Positions 9,607 to 19,094 of a stretch of DNA of 64,000 nt are shown one piece after another. Each line of letters starts with the position of its first letter. Within the stretch, counting starts at the first letter, position 1. Below the pieces are notes generated by a model. It was not told the DNA's origin and did no database searches. It saw only the letters and a list, made by a program, of their open reading frames with translations. The translations under genes were made by a program, and so were the position numbers. Origin of the DNA: Phytophthora colocasiae (taxonomy: Eukaryota; Oomycota; Peronosporomycetes; Peronosporales; Peronosporaceae); NCBI GenBank assembly GCA_018806915.1, contig JAGKQI010000098.1, forward strand, positions 124,001-188,000, in the 5' to 3' direction.

Positions 9607-11676
9607 ATGACCGGCATCATCGCGCGCGTGGCTCCCTCGAATCACCAGCATCGAAACAAAGGCCATGGAGGCCCGCACAAGAAGCGAATTACTGGTGCCC
9701 AACTCTTCAATTTGTTCCGTCGTATTGCAGGAGTAGGCGCTGCTATGATGTATGCCACCATTGGGCTTCAATCGGCGTATAAGACTATCGACGTGTTGCA
9801 AGGAACCAATATTGGGACTCAATCGTTCGGTGTAATGGAAGCCAAGCTCATTGCAGGGTATTGTGGTGACGGATTGATTCGAAACAGTCCTCTAGTTCAG
9901 AAGGTGCTGGAAGGTGACACAACCCCGAGAACGGATACTCTTTATCTACAGTCTCCAACGTCAACGTCGTTCGAAAAGTGTGCCGACATTGATACTTTTA
10001 ATACGGATATCTATAATGCAGGGTTTCTCAATGATGGATTTCTCGGTCTTATCGCCACGAGCTCCTACAACCTGACCATTCTTCAGGACCTCGAGTTCAT
10101 CATACCAGTGATTGATTGCACATCTCCACCGCTAGTGAAAGCAGATCCGAGCTTACTACGTGTTTACAATTTGGTTCGACGCAAAAGTGATCCAACAGAC
10201 GTGCATATTGTTGCTATCTCGTTTTCCGTCCAGGACTACCATATCCAAGAACAGAGTCGCAAGGGTCCGGCCATTTTGGCCACGTTGTTTTCAGTGAGCG
10301 ACATGCGAGCCACAGCAGTGGAGCAATTTTTCGTTCTCGGACTCGATTATCCGTACACTAGTGCACCAGCGTTCAACGTCTTTACTCTGGATGGAGTCTC
10401 CGACAACGGGTTCTGGCAAATGTCCAGTGTACCTCGCGATATCACCATAGACCCCATCATCCACGCTAGTACAGCTCGTCGTCGAGGATTTTATCTACAT
10501 GCTGAGTCGGAGCAGGCAAATATGCGCAACCTGTTCTGGAAGGTGGAGAATCAAAGTCCTGCAGATGCTCTCTCCTTGTGGGAATGGTACGGCGAACCGA
10601 TCATTTTTGACTCGTGGGCGTGGGTTCACGGCATTCATCTCATCTTTGCATGGCAAACAATTTTCTCTCTTGGCGTTCTGTCCATCGTCGTGTTCCGGAA
10701 CTTGCGCATGGGAAAAATTTGGATCGGCGACGCATTCGCTTCCGTGTCCAATGGAACTCTAATGATGAGAGGATTACTCGTTATGGCATCTTGGTATGTG
10801 AACGAATACTGGACGTTGGTAGAGTTCTGCCTGTCCAGCGCCAACACATTGTCAGGCTCACAGACGATTCATATTCACGGAGAACTTGCGCACGCAGACC
10901 TGCAAGTAATGTTCCTCAGTATTATCGGACTCATCGGACGGTTTACTAAAGAGCGCATTGACCCAGCGTTCGCGCTTTTCCTGTTCGAGATCATCCACAC
11001 TAACCGATTGGACATTATCCGTGGGTCAGCCTCCGTACTGAGAACTGTCGTAAACTTTGCCGATACCGAGTACCGTTTGGGCATCGCTACAGTCACCGAT
11101 GAGCAGAAAACACTGTCTCCGATGCGTCTGTGGACGACGCACATGCTCAACGGGATCGACTTCGGCTTCTTGGCTGCCTGCTTGTTCCCGAAGGTTTTAC
11201 TAATCCTGCTTGTCCTCGTGTTTGTGGGGATGCGAAAAGTGTATCATCGGTTTTATCCTGACCAGAAGCCGGTAGGAGTCACAGGGCGAAGTAGCGCAGA
11301 CCGATCCACCAACGAAAAGGCCGCCAATGCACAGAAGGGGAATCTTACCAATTTCGAACTCTCCACTGGGGCTGAGCTCGAAGCACGATACGGACTGATC
11401 TCCGACTACAAGAATTACGTCTTCTTCAAGGGACTCAAGTTCGCGTCAGCCGATGGTGTATACTGCTCAGGATATGTCGTAGCGAACGGCAGGTTTCTTG
11501 TGGGATCAAAAGATCTGCTGTCGATTATTATGATCAAGGCGTTCCGGTCTCGGTTCACGAACGTGTACGTATACGCGGTTGATGGCAACACGGTGCAACG
11601 CACAGCCCAGTTGGTATACCCAGAGACATTGAGTTGGCAGGACTTGATCTTCCTTAACATTAACATCCTAGCCTAA
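9607..11676 (+). CDS. Multi-spanning membrane protein, paralogue 1
   Basis: First of five paralogues in the cluster; single exon, about 689 residues from the ATG at 9607. A short basic tail leads to membrane segment 1 (about residues 39-58, GVGAAMMYATIGLQSAY). A large, probably lumenal or extracellular, domain of about 280 residues follows, with conserved Cys (FEKCADI, VIDCTSPPL). The block DSWAWVHGIH opens a membrane bundle: about 343-363, 388-405 and 431-446, plus a separate segment near 519-541 (LLILLVLVFVGMRKVY). The C-terminal 110 residues form a conserved domain (FELSTGAELEARYGLISDYK, FTNVYVYAVDG, ending NINILA). I recognise no named family; it looks oomycete-specific. Paralogue 4 is its closest relative in the window. 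Confidence 0.85.
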   Translation: MTGIIARVAPSNHQHRNKGHGGPHKKRITGAQLFNLFRRIAGVGAAMMYATIGLQSAYKTIDVLQGTNIGTQSFGVMEAKLIAGYCGDGLIRNSPLVQKVLEGDTTPRTDTLYLQSPTSTSFEKCADIDTFNTDIYNAGFLNDGFLGLIATSSYNLTILQDLEFIIPVIDCTSPPLVKADPSLLRVYNLVRRKSDPTDVHIVAISFSVQDYHIQEQSRKGPAILATLFSVSDMRATAVEQFFVLGLDYPYTSAPAFNVFTLDGVSDNGFWQMSSVPRDITIDPIIHASTARRRGFYLHAESEQANMRNLFWKVENQSPADALSLWEWYGEPIIFDSWAWVHGIHLIFAWQTIFSLGVLSIVVFRNLRMGKIWIGDAFASVSNGTLMMRGLLVMASWYVNEYWTLVEFCLSSANTLSGSQTIHIHGELAHADLQVMFLSIIGLIGRFTKERIDPAFALFLFEIIHTNRLDIIRGSASVLRTVVNFADTEYRLGIATVTDEQKTLSPMRLWTTHMLNGIDFGFLAACLFPKVLLILLVLVFVGMRKVYHRFYPDQKPVGVTGRSSADRSTNEKAANAQKGNLTNFELSTGAELEARYGLISDYKNYVFFKGLKFASADGVYCSGYVVANGRFLVGSKDLLSIIMIKAFRSRFTNVYVYAVDGNTVQRTAQLVYPETLSWQDLIFLNINILA

Positions 11677-12007
11677 CTACAGGTAAATTCATAGAACTTA
11701 CAATTAGTTGGCGCCAAAGTGATCTTTAGCGACTCGCAACTCTACATACCTTGCGACCACCAACAATATTGTCTTACTGGGCTTGGTGGTCGTCATGAAG
11801 ATATTATGAATGACTCAACCAGCCAAAGGATTTGCTCTGGGGTAGAAGTATCACAAGGGCCGTTGGAAACCCCCATCCAACTTTGTCGCTTGATACAGGT
11901 ACTTCGCGAAAAATAGATTTTGTATCACTATCATTTTTTTTTATCGCGAACTGCAGTCAGATTTTTTCGCCACAGGCACAACGAGACTGAAGCTCATTAC
12001 AGGCTAA

Positions 12008-14104
12008 ATGGTCGACAAAGGCTTCACCGACATCCCCGACCCGCCAAACCCGGCGCCAAGTCCTCCGGAGAGGCAAAGTGTGACGGACACGTTCACTCTG
12101 CCACCTGATAGCAAAACCGACACTCAACCTTTCCGCCTTCTTCACCGAATCGCAGTATTTGTCGTCGCAATACTCTACGTGCAGATATCGTTATCCTCCT
12201 TTTCGACAGCTCTGACGATTCTACGGGGACAGATTTCACACGATTTGCCTGTGGAAGTGTACACTTCCAGCCTGATCTCGGAATACGTGGGCTCCACTAC
12301 AATAGCCGCCAGTCCTCTCGTCCAAGAAGTTCTTGGCGGATCTGCAACCCCACGCAACACTTCACTTTACCTCGAGACTTCATCGGCCCAATCGTTCACT
12401 GGGTGCTCGGACGTTCCAAATTTCAACAAAGGGATCTACAGCAATGGGTTCATGCGCTTCATTTTTTCCAGACTGCAAGCCCACGCGTCCTACAATTTAT
12501 CGTACGTAACGGGCCTAGAGCTGGTGACACCAGTTGTGGACTGCACATTCGAACTGTTGGTGTCAGGCGATCGAACCGTGGCAAGATTGTACTATTTAGT
12601 CCGTCAGAAAAACGACCCAACCCAAATACTGCTTCTCTCGATGTCTCTATCCGCCCAAGACTACCACGTCGCTCAGCAATTCCAGAAAGGCGCTGCCGTA
12701 CTACTACTTCTTGCTGCCGTGGACGATATCCGTGCGTCCACATTGACTCATCACATCGCTGTCGCACTCAATTATCCCTATGTTGCAGATCCCGTATTTT
12801 CATATTCCGAGTTAGAAGGCACTGACGGCGACAACTATTGGCTTCTACACACTCTGGCCGATCAGAGAACCCTCGACCCGGCCAAAAACGTCAAGATGGC
12901 TCGTCGATTTGGCCGATACAAGAGTGACGTGACCGCGCAGTCTAACATAGAGACGGCACATTGGGATTTACCAACTGATCCCGAGGCGGAGTTGCGAGAA
13001 TGGCGATGGTACGGACGAGCTGTCCTTCATGACTCCTGGGCCTGGACACATGCGATCCATGGATTGTTCGCGTTAAACGTCATCTTCAACTTGAGTGTGT
13101 TGGCCTTCGTGATCTTCAGACGCCTTCGCAAGGGTCATCTGTGGGTTGGAGACGCATTCTCCACTATCTCTAACATGTTGCTGTATCGAGGCCTTATTGT
13201 CTTGATCTGCAACCACCTCAACGGGTACTGGACTATTACCAAGATGTGTATTTCCATCGGAGACTCGATTACCGCGCAACACGCGATTTACTACAAGCCC
13301 GAACTCGTGCATGCAGATTTACTCTCTATTTACCTCAACCTTGCCAGTGCTTTAAGCTATCTAGTCCGTGAACGAATTGACCCATTGGTAGCTTTTCTGA
13401 CGTTCGAATTGGGATGGGGATTCCGCTTGGAGCTGGCGAATCTGTTTCCCTCACTGAGAGAAAACATCGTCAAATTTGCAGTGGCCGATTCGACCTTGGG
13501 GCTGCTGAATGTTAGTCCCGGCTTGGCGAGTTTATCTCCGATGGAGCTGCTAACAGCGTATCCGATTGTAAGCGACCGGAAGCCGGTTGTTTTCTCCGTT
13601 GTCGTCTCAATTTTCAGCTCCATCGTGTTGATGTTGGCGTATGTTCTTGGCCGGAAGTCGACTAGGAATGTTATTATCCCGTCGATCACTGGGAGGACTA
13701 GTACCAATGCTTCACGTCGACGACCAAGTGCTTACAAAGTAGGGCTGCAGCAGAATACTCCCACTGGCCTTACTTCTTTTGAGGTGGCGACAGGTGCAGC
13801 ACTGACTAAGCGCTACGGAGTCATTTCAGGCTACGAGAACTATGTGGTCCGAGATAGCCAACTCACCGCAACGATTGACGCAGTTTACGGCAACGGGTTC
13901 CTGGTTGTTAATGGGAAGTTTCTCATCGGAGCACAAGACCTGCTACCACTGATCATCATGAAAGTGACACGAGTGCGTTTCACTAACATCTTCGTCTACG
14001 AAATCATCACGAAAAGGGCGGTGAAGGAGACAGCGCAACTCGTGTACCCCACAACTATATCATGGTCGGATCTTCGGCATTTGGACGTCACTCCACTTAC
14101 TTGA
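12008..14104 (+). CDS. Multi-spanning membrane protein, paralogue 2
   Basis: A 698-codon single-exon gene 331 bp after paralogue 1, same strand. The plan is the same: N-terminal Pro-rich tail, membrane segment 1 (VFVVAILYVQISLSSFSTAL), large soluble domain with Cys (FTGCSDVPNF, VVDCTFELL), the DSWAWTHAIHGLFALNVIF block with clustered membrane segments, a later segment (VVVSIFSSIVLMLAYVLG), and the conserved C-terminal domain (ATGAALTKRYGVISGYENY, FTNIFVYEI, ending LDVTPLT). It is clearly closer to paralogue 3 than to paralogue 1 (shared SHDLP, HWDLP, GYWTITKMCISIGDS). The ATG at 12008 follows GAAGCTCATTACAGGC, an initiator-like sequence placed unusually close to the start. Function unknown. 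Confidence 0.85.
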   Translation: MVDKGFTDIPDPPNPAPSPPERQSVTDTFTLPPDSKTDTQPFRLLHRIAVFVVAILYVQISLSSFSTALTILRGQISHDLPVEVYTSSLISEYVGSTTIAASPLVQEVLGGSATPRNTSLYLETSSAQSFTGCSDVPNFNKGIYSNGFMRFIFSRLQAHASYNLSYVTGLELVTPVVDCTFELLVSGDRTVARLYYLVRQKNDPTQILLLSMSLSAQDYHVAQQFQKGAAVLLLLAAVDDIRASTLTHHIAVALNYPYVADPVFSYSELEGTDGDNYWLLHTLADQRTLDPAKNVKMARRFGRYKSDVTAQSNIETAHWDLPTDPEAELREWRWYGRAVLHDSWAWTHAIHGLFALNVIFNLSVLAFVIFRRLRKGHLWVGDAFSTISNMLLYRGLIVLICNHLNGYWTITKMCISIGDSITAQHAIYYKPELVHADLLSIYLNLASALSYLVRERIDPLVAFLTFELGWGFRLELANLFPSLRENIVKFAVADSTLGLLNVSPGLASLSPMELLTAYPIVSDRKPVVFSVVVSIFSSIVLMLAYVLGRKSTRNVIIPSITGRTSTNASRRRPSAYKVGLQQNTPTGLTSFEVATGAALTKRYGVISGYENYVVRDSQLTATIDAVYGNGFLVVNGKFLIGAQDLLPLIIMKVTRVRFTNIFVYEIITKRAVKETAQLVYPTTISWSDLRHLDVTPLT

Positions 14105-14387
14105 ACGGCATTTGAGGACAATGGCGCGAGTTTAATCCAAGATATCGGTAGAAATGAATGACGTTTTGCTGAATACGAGGACACTTGCAAGCTCACAATA
14201 TAGCCTATTTGTTGGACCACAGAAATAGTTGAAACTGTACTAGCTTCACCCTTGAGTTTTGCCTAGAACATCTTGACGGCAACTCAATCTTAAAACGGAA
14301 CGAGTTCAGGAGAACGAGACCTTATCACATACTCCAGCAGCTCTCTCAGTTCTAAACTTGCAAAAGAAGAGAGCGGTTCCGTGTCCG

Positions 14388-16523
14388 ATGGGAGAATCAG
14401 ACGAAGAAAACGCTGTGGGAGGAAATGCAGGAGAAGACTTCCCGTTCGATGACATCTCCACAGAAGGTTTACCTTCAATCAAATCCCTGTCGGAGCTGCC
14501 ACGTCCTTCAGTATTTGGTCCAGGACAGAAGTTCGTTGAGCCTCCTGAAGCGCTGACTCTGTCTCGAATTGGTTTCCTTGTGTACCGCACAGCCGTGTTC
14601 GTCACTGCAGTTCTCTATTTGATGATTTCCGCCCAATCCTTCGGGACGGCGATGCAAGTTCTTCTTGGAAAGGTATCACACGACTTGCCACTCGAAACGC
14701 ACGAGTCCAAACTCATTGTCGGCTACGCTGGCGTTGGGACGATCGCACAGAGCCCTCTTGTTCTTGAAGTCCTGGAAGGATCGACTACCCCACGCAACAA
14801 CTCCCTTTACCTCGAGACGGCTACTGCTCAGTCCTTTACGAGTTGCTCGGAGATCTCGAAGTTCGACCATGAAATTTACAGCAATGAGTTCATGCGATTC
14901 ATTTTCGATAGGATGCAGATTCATGCAGCCTACAACATGACCTACTTTCGGGACTTGGAGCTTGTGGTGCCTGTGGTGGACTGCACGTTTGACATGTTAA
15001 TTTCAGGGGACCGTACTGTAGCAAGGATTTTCTTCCTGGTCCGTGAAAAGAGCGATCCGACTCACATTATGCTTCTCTCGACATCTCTATCAGCTCAAGA
15101 CTATGAAGTTGTTCAACAGTTCCAGAAAGGAGCGGCGATGGTGCTTCTTGTCGCTGCTATCGATGATATGAGCGCCACAACGGTGAAACACCACATCGCA
15201 GTCGCTCTCAACTATCCTTACGTCGCAGAACCAGCATTTGCCTACGCAGAACTAAAAGGTCAGGATGGAGACAATTACTGGTTACTTAATACTTTACCAG
15301 ACCAGCGAAATCAGGACCCAGCCAAAGAAGTCCGTGTGGCTCGACGCTTTGGACGCTTCAAAGGGGACGTGACAGCACAATCTAACATCGAGACAGCGCA
15401 TTGGGACTTGCCTAAAGATCCGGTATCCGAATTGGGGCAATGGAGATGGCACAGCAGAGCGGTTCTACACGATTCGTGGGCCTGGGCCCATGCAATCCAT
15501 GGAATCTTTGCTCTTAACGTCATTTTCGACCTGAGCGTGTTGGCATTTATCATCTATCGACGTCTGCGAATGGGTTACATTTGGGTTGGCGATGCATTCT
15601 CCACCATCTCCGACATGTTACTGTATCGCGGTGTAATTGTGTTGATCTGCAACCAATTGAACGGGTACTGGACGATCACTAAGATGTCTATTTCCATTGG
15701 AGACTCTATCACAGACCAGCACATTATCTTCTATAAGCCTGAGCTGGTCCAAGCCGATCTACTATCCGTGTACATGAACATCGTAAGTATCTTGAGCTAC
15801 ATCGCCCGAGAGCGAGTAGACCCATTGCTGGCTTTTGCGACGTTCGAGTTGGGATGGGGATACCGAGTGGAGTTGGCAGGATTGTTCCCAGTTTTAAGGG
15901 AAAACATCGCCAGCTTTGCCATTGCTGATACTACGCGTGGTTTACTGAACGTCCGACCTGATCTCGCTGCCTTGTCGCCAATGGAGCTATTGACCGCGTA
16001 CCGAATTCCTGATAACAGGTTCAAAGTTGTATCGTCGATCGCCATGTCCATCTTCTTCCCAATGGTTCTCATTATAGGCTACATCATCGCGAGGAAAGTG
16101 GCTCGATTCGAAGACCGTCAGAACAGTGAAGAATCGAACCGCCGCCGCTCCACCGCGTATATGGCTGGAGATTCACAACAAATCGACCTCACATCCTTCG
16201 AGTCGGCGACTGGTGCAGCGTTGAGGACGCGCTACGGGGTCATTTCAGGTTACGACAACTATATCATGCGGAATAACCAGCTCCTGGCTACGATCGACGC
16301 GGTCTACGGTAGCGGCTTCCTTGTCGCCAACAACAAGTTTTTGGTGGCCACCCAAGATTTAATCCCGTTGATTCTCATGAAGATCACCCGTGTGCGCTTT
16401 ACGAATATCTTCGTGTACGAGATAATCAACGGATGTGCCGTGAAAGAGACTTCGCGACTGGTATACCCGACAACCATCAAGTGGTCAGATCTTGGACGCT
16501 TGGACGTGACGGTACTGGCGTAA
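14388..16523 (+). CDS. Multi-spanning membrane protein, paralogue 3
   Basis: About 711 residues from the ATG at 14388 (MGESDEENAVGG); upstream in-frame codons lack an ATG. An acidic N-terminal tail of about 50 residues precedes membrane segment 1 (VFVTAVLYLMISAQSFGTAM). The rest follows paralogue 2 nearly residue for residue: HAAYNMTYFRDLELVVPVVD, QPNIETAHWDLP-like block with SNIETAHWDLP, DSWAWAHAIHGIFALNVIF, GYWTITKMSISIGDS, ELGWGYRVELAGLFPVLREN, and the C-terminal domain ending RLDVTVLA. The high similarity and head-to-tail order indicate a tandem duplication. Between the later membrane segment and the C-terminal domain is a variable, charged linker (EDRQNSEESNRRRS). Confidence 0.85.
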   Translation: MGESDEENAVGGNAGEDFPFDDISTEGLPSIKSLSELPRPSVFGPGQKFVEPPEALTLSRIGFLVYRTAVFVTAVLYLMISAQSFGTAMQVLLGKVSHDLPLETHESKLIVGYAGVGTIAQSPLVLEVLEGSTTPRNNSLYLETATAQSFTSCSEISKFDHEIYSNEFMRFIFDRMQIHAAYNMTYFRDLELVVPVVDCTFDMLISGDRTVARIFFLVREKSDPTHIMLLSTSLSAQDYEVVQQFQKGAAMVLLVAAIDDMSATTVKHHIAVALNYPYVAEPAFAYAELKGQDGDNYWLLNTLPDQRNQDPAKEVRVARRFGRFKGDVTAQSNIETAHWDLPKDPVSELGQWRWHSRAVLHDSWAWAHAIHGIFALNVIFDLSVLAFIIYRRLRMGYIWVGDAFSTISDMLLYRGVIVLICNQLNGYWTITKMSISIGDSITDQHIIFYKPELVQADLLSVYMNIVSILSYIARERVDPLLAFATFELGWGYRVELAGLFPVLRENIASFAIADTTRGLLNVRPDLAALSPMELLTAYRIPDNRFKVVSSIAMSIFFPMVLIIGYIIARKVARFEDRQNSEESNRRRSTAYMAGDSQQIDLTSFESATGAALRTRYGVISGYDNYIMRNNQLLATIDAVYGSGFLVANNKFLVATQDLIPLILMKITRVRFTNIFVYEIINGCAVKETSRLVYPTTIKWSDLGRLDVTVLA

Positions 16524-17845
16524 GGAAGATCAGAAACGTAGAAATGGTATTCTATAAACAACAACTTCGATGATCAAATTGTCTGTAGAGCTACGCAAAA
16601 ACTGGCAACGGATTAGACTTGAGCTTCATTTAGCGCAGGATGGTTTCCTAGAACTAGTACCGCCTTAGGCTATTCGTAGCCTTAAACGTGCGTTCTCGCC
16701 CAACAGCATTCCAACTCCGCCGCAGTTCAGGAAAACTTTGCTCGTCAACAGATTTGCTTTCCCGAAGGAGTCACAATGGGAACGCCGAACGGACAGGTGT
16801 CCCCAACAAAAGGCGCCTCCTTCAATGCCAAAGGTACACATACGATCGGCAATGTGCGCACATCAAGTGGTGGGAAGTTGAAAAAGAAGCGGATCACGAG
16901 GGTGCAGCTCATCAACCTTGTTAGGCGCATTATGGGCGTCGGTGCGGCTCTCATGTGCTTGACCAACTACCTTCGAGCGACAATTGTCACCTTTCAAGTG
17001 CTTCGAGGTTCCCCAGTGGACTCGAGATCGTTCGGGACAATGAAATTCGAGCTTATTCTCGGATACATTGGGAACGGGTCGATTGGAGATAGCCCGCTTG
17101 TCCAGAATGTACTAGGAGGCGATACGACACCACGTGACTACGCGCTGTTCCTCGAGAATGAGACTGTCACATCCACCGAGAACTGCAGCGCTGCCGAGCT
17201 ATTCGATGCTGAAATTTACAGTAACAAGTTTCTTCGAGCCAATTTCGAAAGTGTCACCTCCAGAGGTTCCTACAGTCTAACCGAACTATCGGACTTGGAG
17301 CTTGTTGTTCCAGTCGTGGATTGCACCTCGCCCCCTCTTGTAGACAACGACCCATCGTTACTGCGCGTGTTCAACGTCGTCCGCCGGAAAAGCAACCCAC
17401 AAGACGTTTCCCTGGTCACCACCTCCGTGTCTATTCAAGACTACCGAATCCCAGAAGCGAACCGAATGGGTCCTGCTATTCTCACGACTTTATTCGAAGT
17501 GAAAGACATGCAAACAACCAAGGTGGACCAACATATCGTCATTGGATTGGACTATGCTTTCACCCACGAACCTCTCTACGAAGTCTACTCACTCGAAAGT
17601 GTCTCGACGGATGGCTATTGGAACCTCACTAGCATTCCGGAAGATGTGGTGGTTAATCCTGTTAAGGCAGTGCTTACTGCACGACGCCGAGGCTTTTATC
17701 TCGGTGCCGAATCGGAGCAGGCAAATATCCGCAACCTCATCTGGAATTTAGAGAAAACGAGTCCTTCTCGAGCGATGTCGCGATGGGAATGGAGAGGGCA
17801 ACCGCTTATCTTCGACTCCTGGGCCTGGGTGCATGGAATTCACTT

Positions 17846-17868
17846 GAGACGGTTTCAAACAAAATGAT
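17846..17868 (+). repeat. Left 23-bp terminal inverted repeat
   Basis: Begins GAGACGGTTTCAAACAAAAT and is followed by GAT. It is the exact complement of 21530-21552 and is preceded by the target duplication ACTT. Confidence 0.95.
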
Positions 17869-18247
17869 GCTTCCGAACCTAAGTACGAATCGCGATTTAG
17901 ACGCCTCGTCGCAAAGACAGTTATCTCCTCTTTCTTCTAATGTTTTCAGATGTCCAAATAGTTGAGTACACTCCAATGTGTGCTCGTTTGGAAAAGTTGC
18001 CTCGGCCGAGGTCGTCATTTTCGATTTTTTTTTTATTATATAGATTGGTTCCTTTTCTTGCGTTGATTCGATTGCGCCTACGGAGAGCTTATAATTCGCC
18101 CAGGAACACCTTCATATTTTGTACTGAACATACTACTTCTTAAAGCCGAAGGGTATATTTTGATCAGAATGGGTAATTTCATTCTCTATTTTGGGTATTT
18201 GGGAAAAGGATGGAAGCATCATTTCGAATAAGTGGGAACATTTTGTT

Positions 18248-18892
18248 CTATTGATTCTCCCTGGCACGCTTCAATCGGTTGGAAGTAGGTTTCGTCTGAT
18301 CAGCGTCGTTCCCGTTCCCGATGTGATCTTCGATAACCTCCGTGATAGCTTTAGTGCTGTGGTTCTTAGAAGCAGCATTCTGCTTTCTCTGGACGGCGGC
18401 CTTACGGCGGGCCAGGATGGTTTCTTTTGCGATCCTCTCTTCTTCGTCGTTTGGAGCAGAGTAAATGGGGTCGTTCACAAACTCTTCAGGGACGTACGGG
18501 CGGACTCTGTTGAACATTTGCTGCTTTTTTTTTTCAAAGTTTGGCATTGGTGGCTCCAATTAATTCGGTCACACGCTCGCGAAGGTCTCCGTTATTCAAA
18601 TTGATGCTTCCATCCAAAATCACTATGGTCGTCCAGAATCTCTTCAACAGAAGGTTCGCCACCTTCGCTGGAGTCCCCGGTGGCTGGATCCCAGGAACTG
18701 TCTTCAGAAGCTTCACCTGTGGATTGTTCTGGTTCGGGCTGAAGCGATGCTAACAAGAGTCGCGAGGATGACCGTGTTTTGTTGGCAACCCCGCATCCAC
18801 TGTCGCCAACTACTGCCTCACCGCTGACCTACCTCCATTGTTGCTACAAGGTCATGGACCTCGGGGGGCGAACTATGTTCCCCGCCACTCAT
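18248..18892 (-). pseudogene. Reverse ORF of the Crypton-like element
   Basis: From ATG at 18892 the reading is MSGGEHSSPPEVHDLVATME, then a likely intron (GTAGGT ... TTGTTAG). An acidic stretch (GEASEDSSWDPATGDSSEGG) and, after frameshifts in A-runs, a basic helical part (NNGDLRERVTELIGATNAKL; FNRVRPYVPEEFVNDPIYSA; AKETILARRKAAVQRKQNAA) follow, ending at 18248. The charge pattern suits a nuclear DNA-associated protein. No known domain is recognised. It lies outside the inner repeats that frame the recombinase, so it may belong to the outer element. Confidence 0.5.
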
Positions 18893-19094
18893 CTTTGAAA
18901 ATGGGAAAGATCATCCCTTCTGGAACCGATACACTTATGAAAAATAGGTACACATACAAAAGACTACATTCCCGTTAGTTTCACTTAAGTTCGTTTTCAG
19001 ATGGTCTATCTTTGAAGCCGATTATCTCGAAAATCCCAAATGGCGCCGAAGCATCATTCTCCGGATTTCGAGGGACATTTATTGCTCAAAGGTC

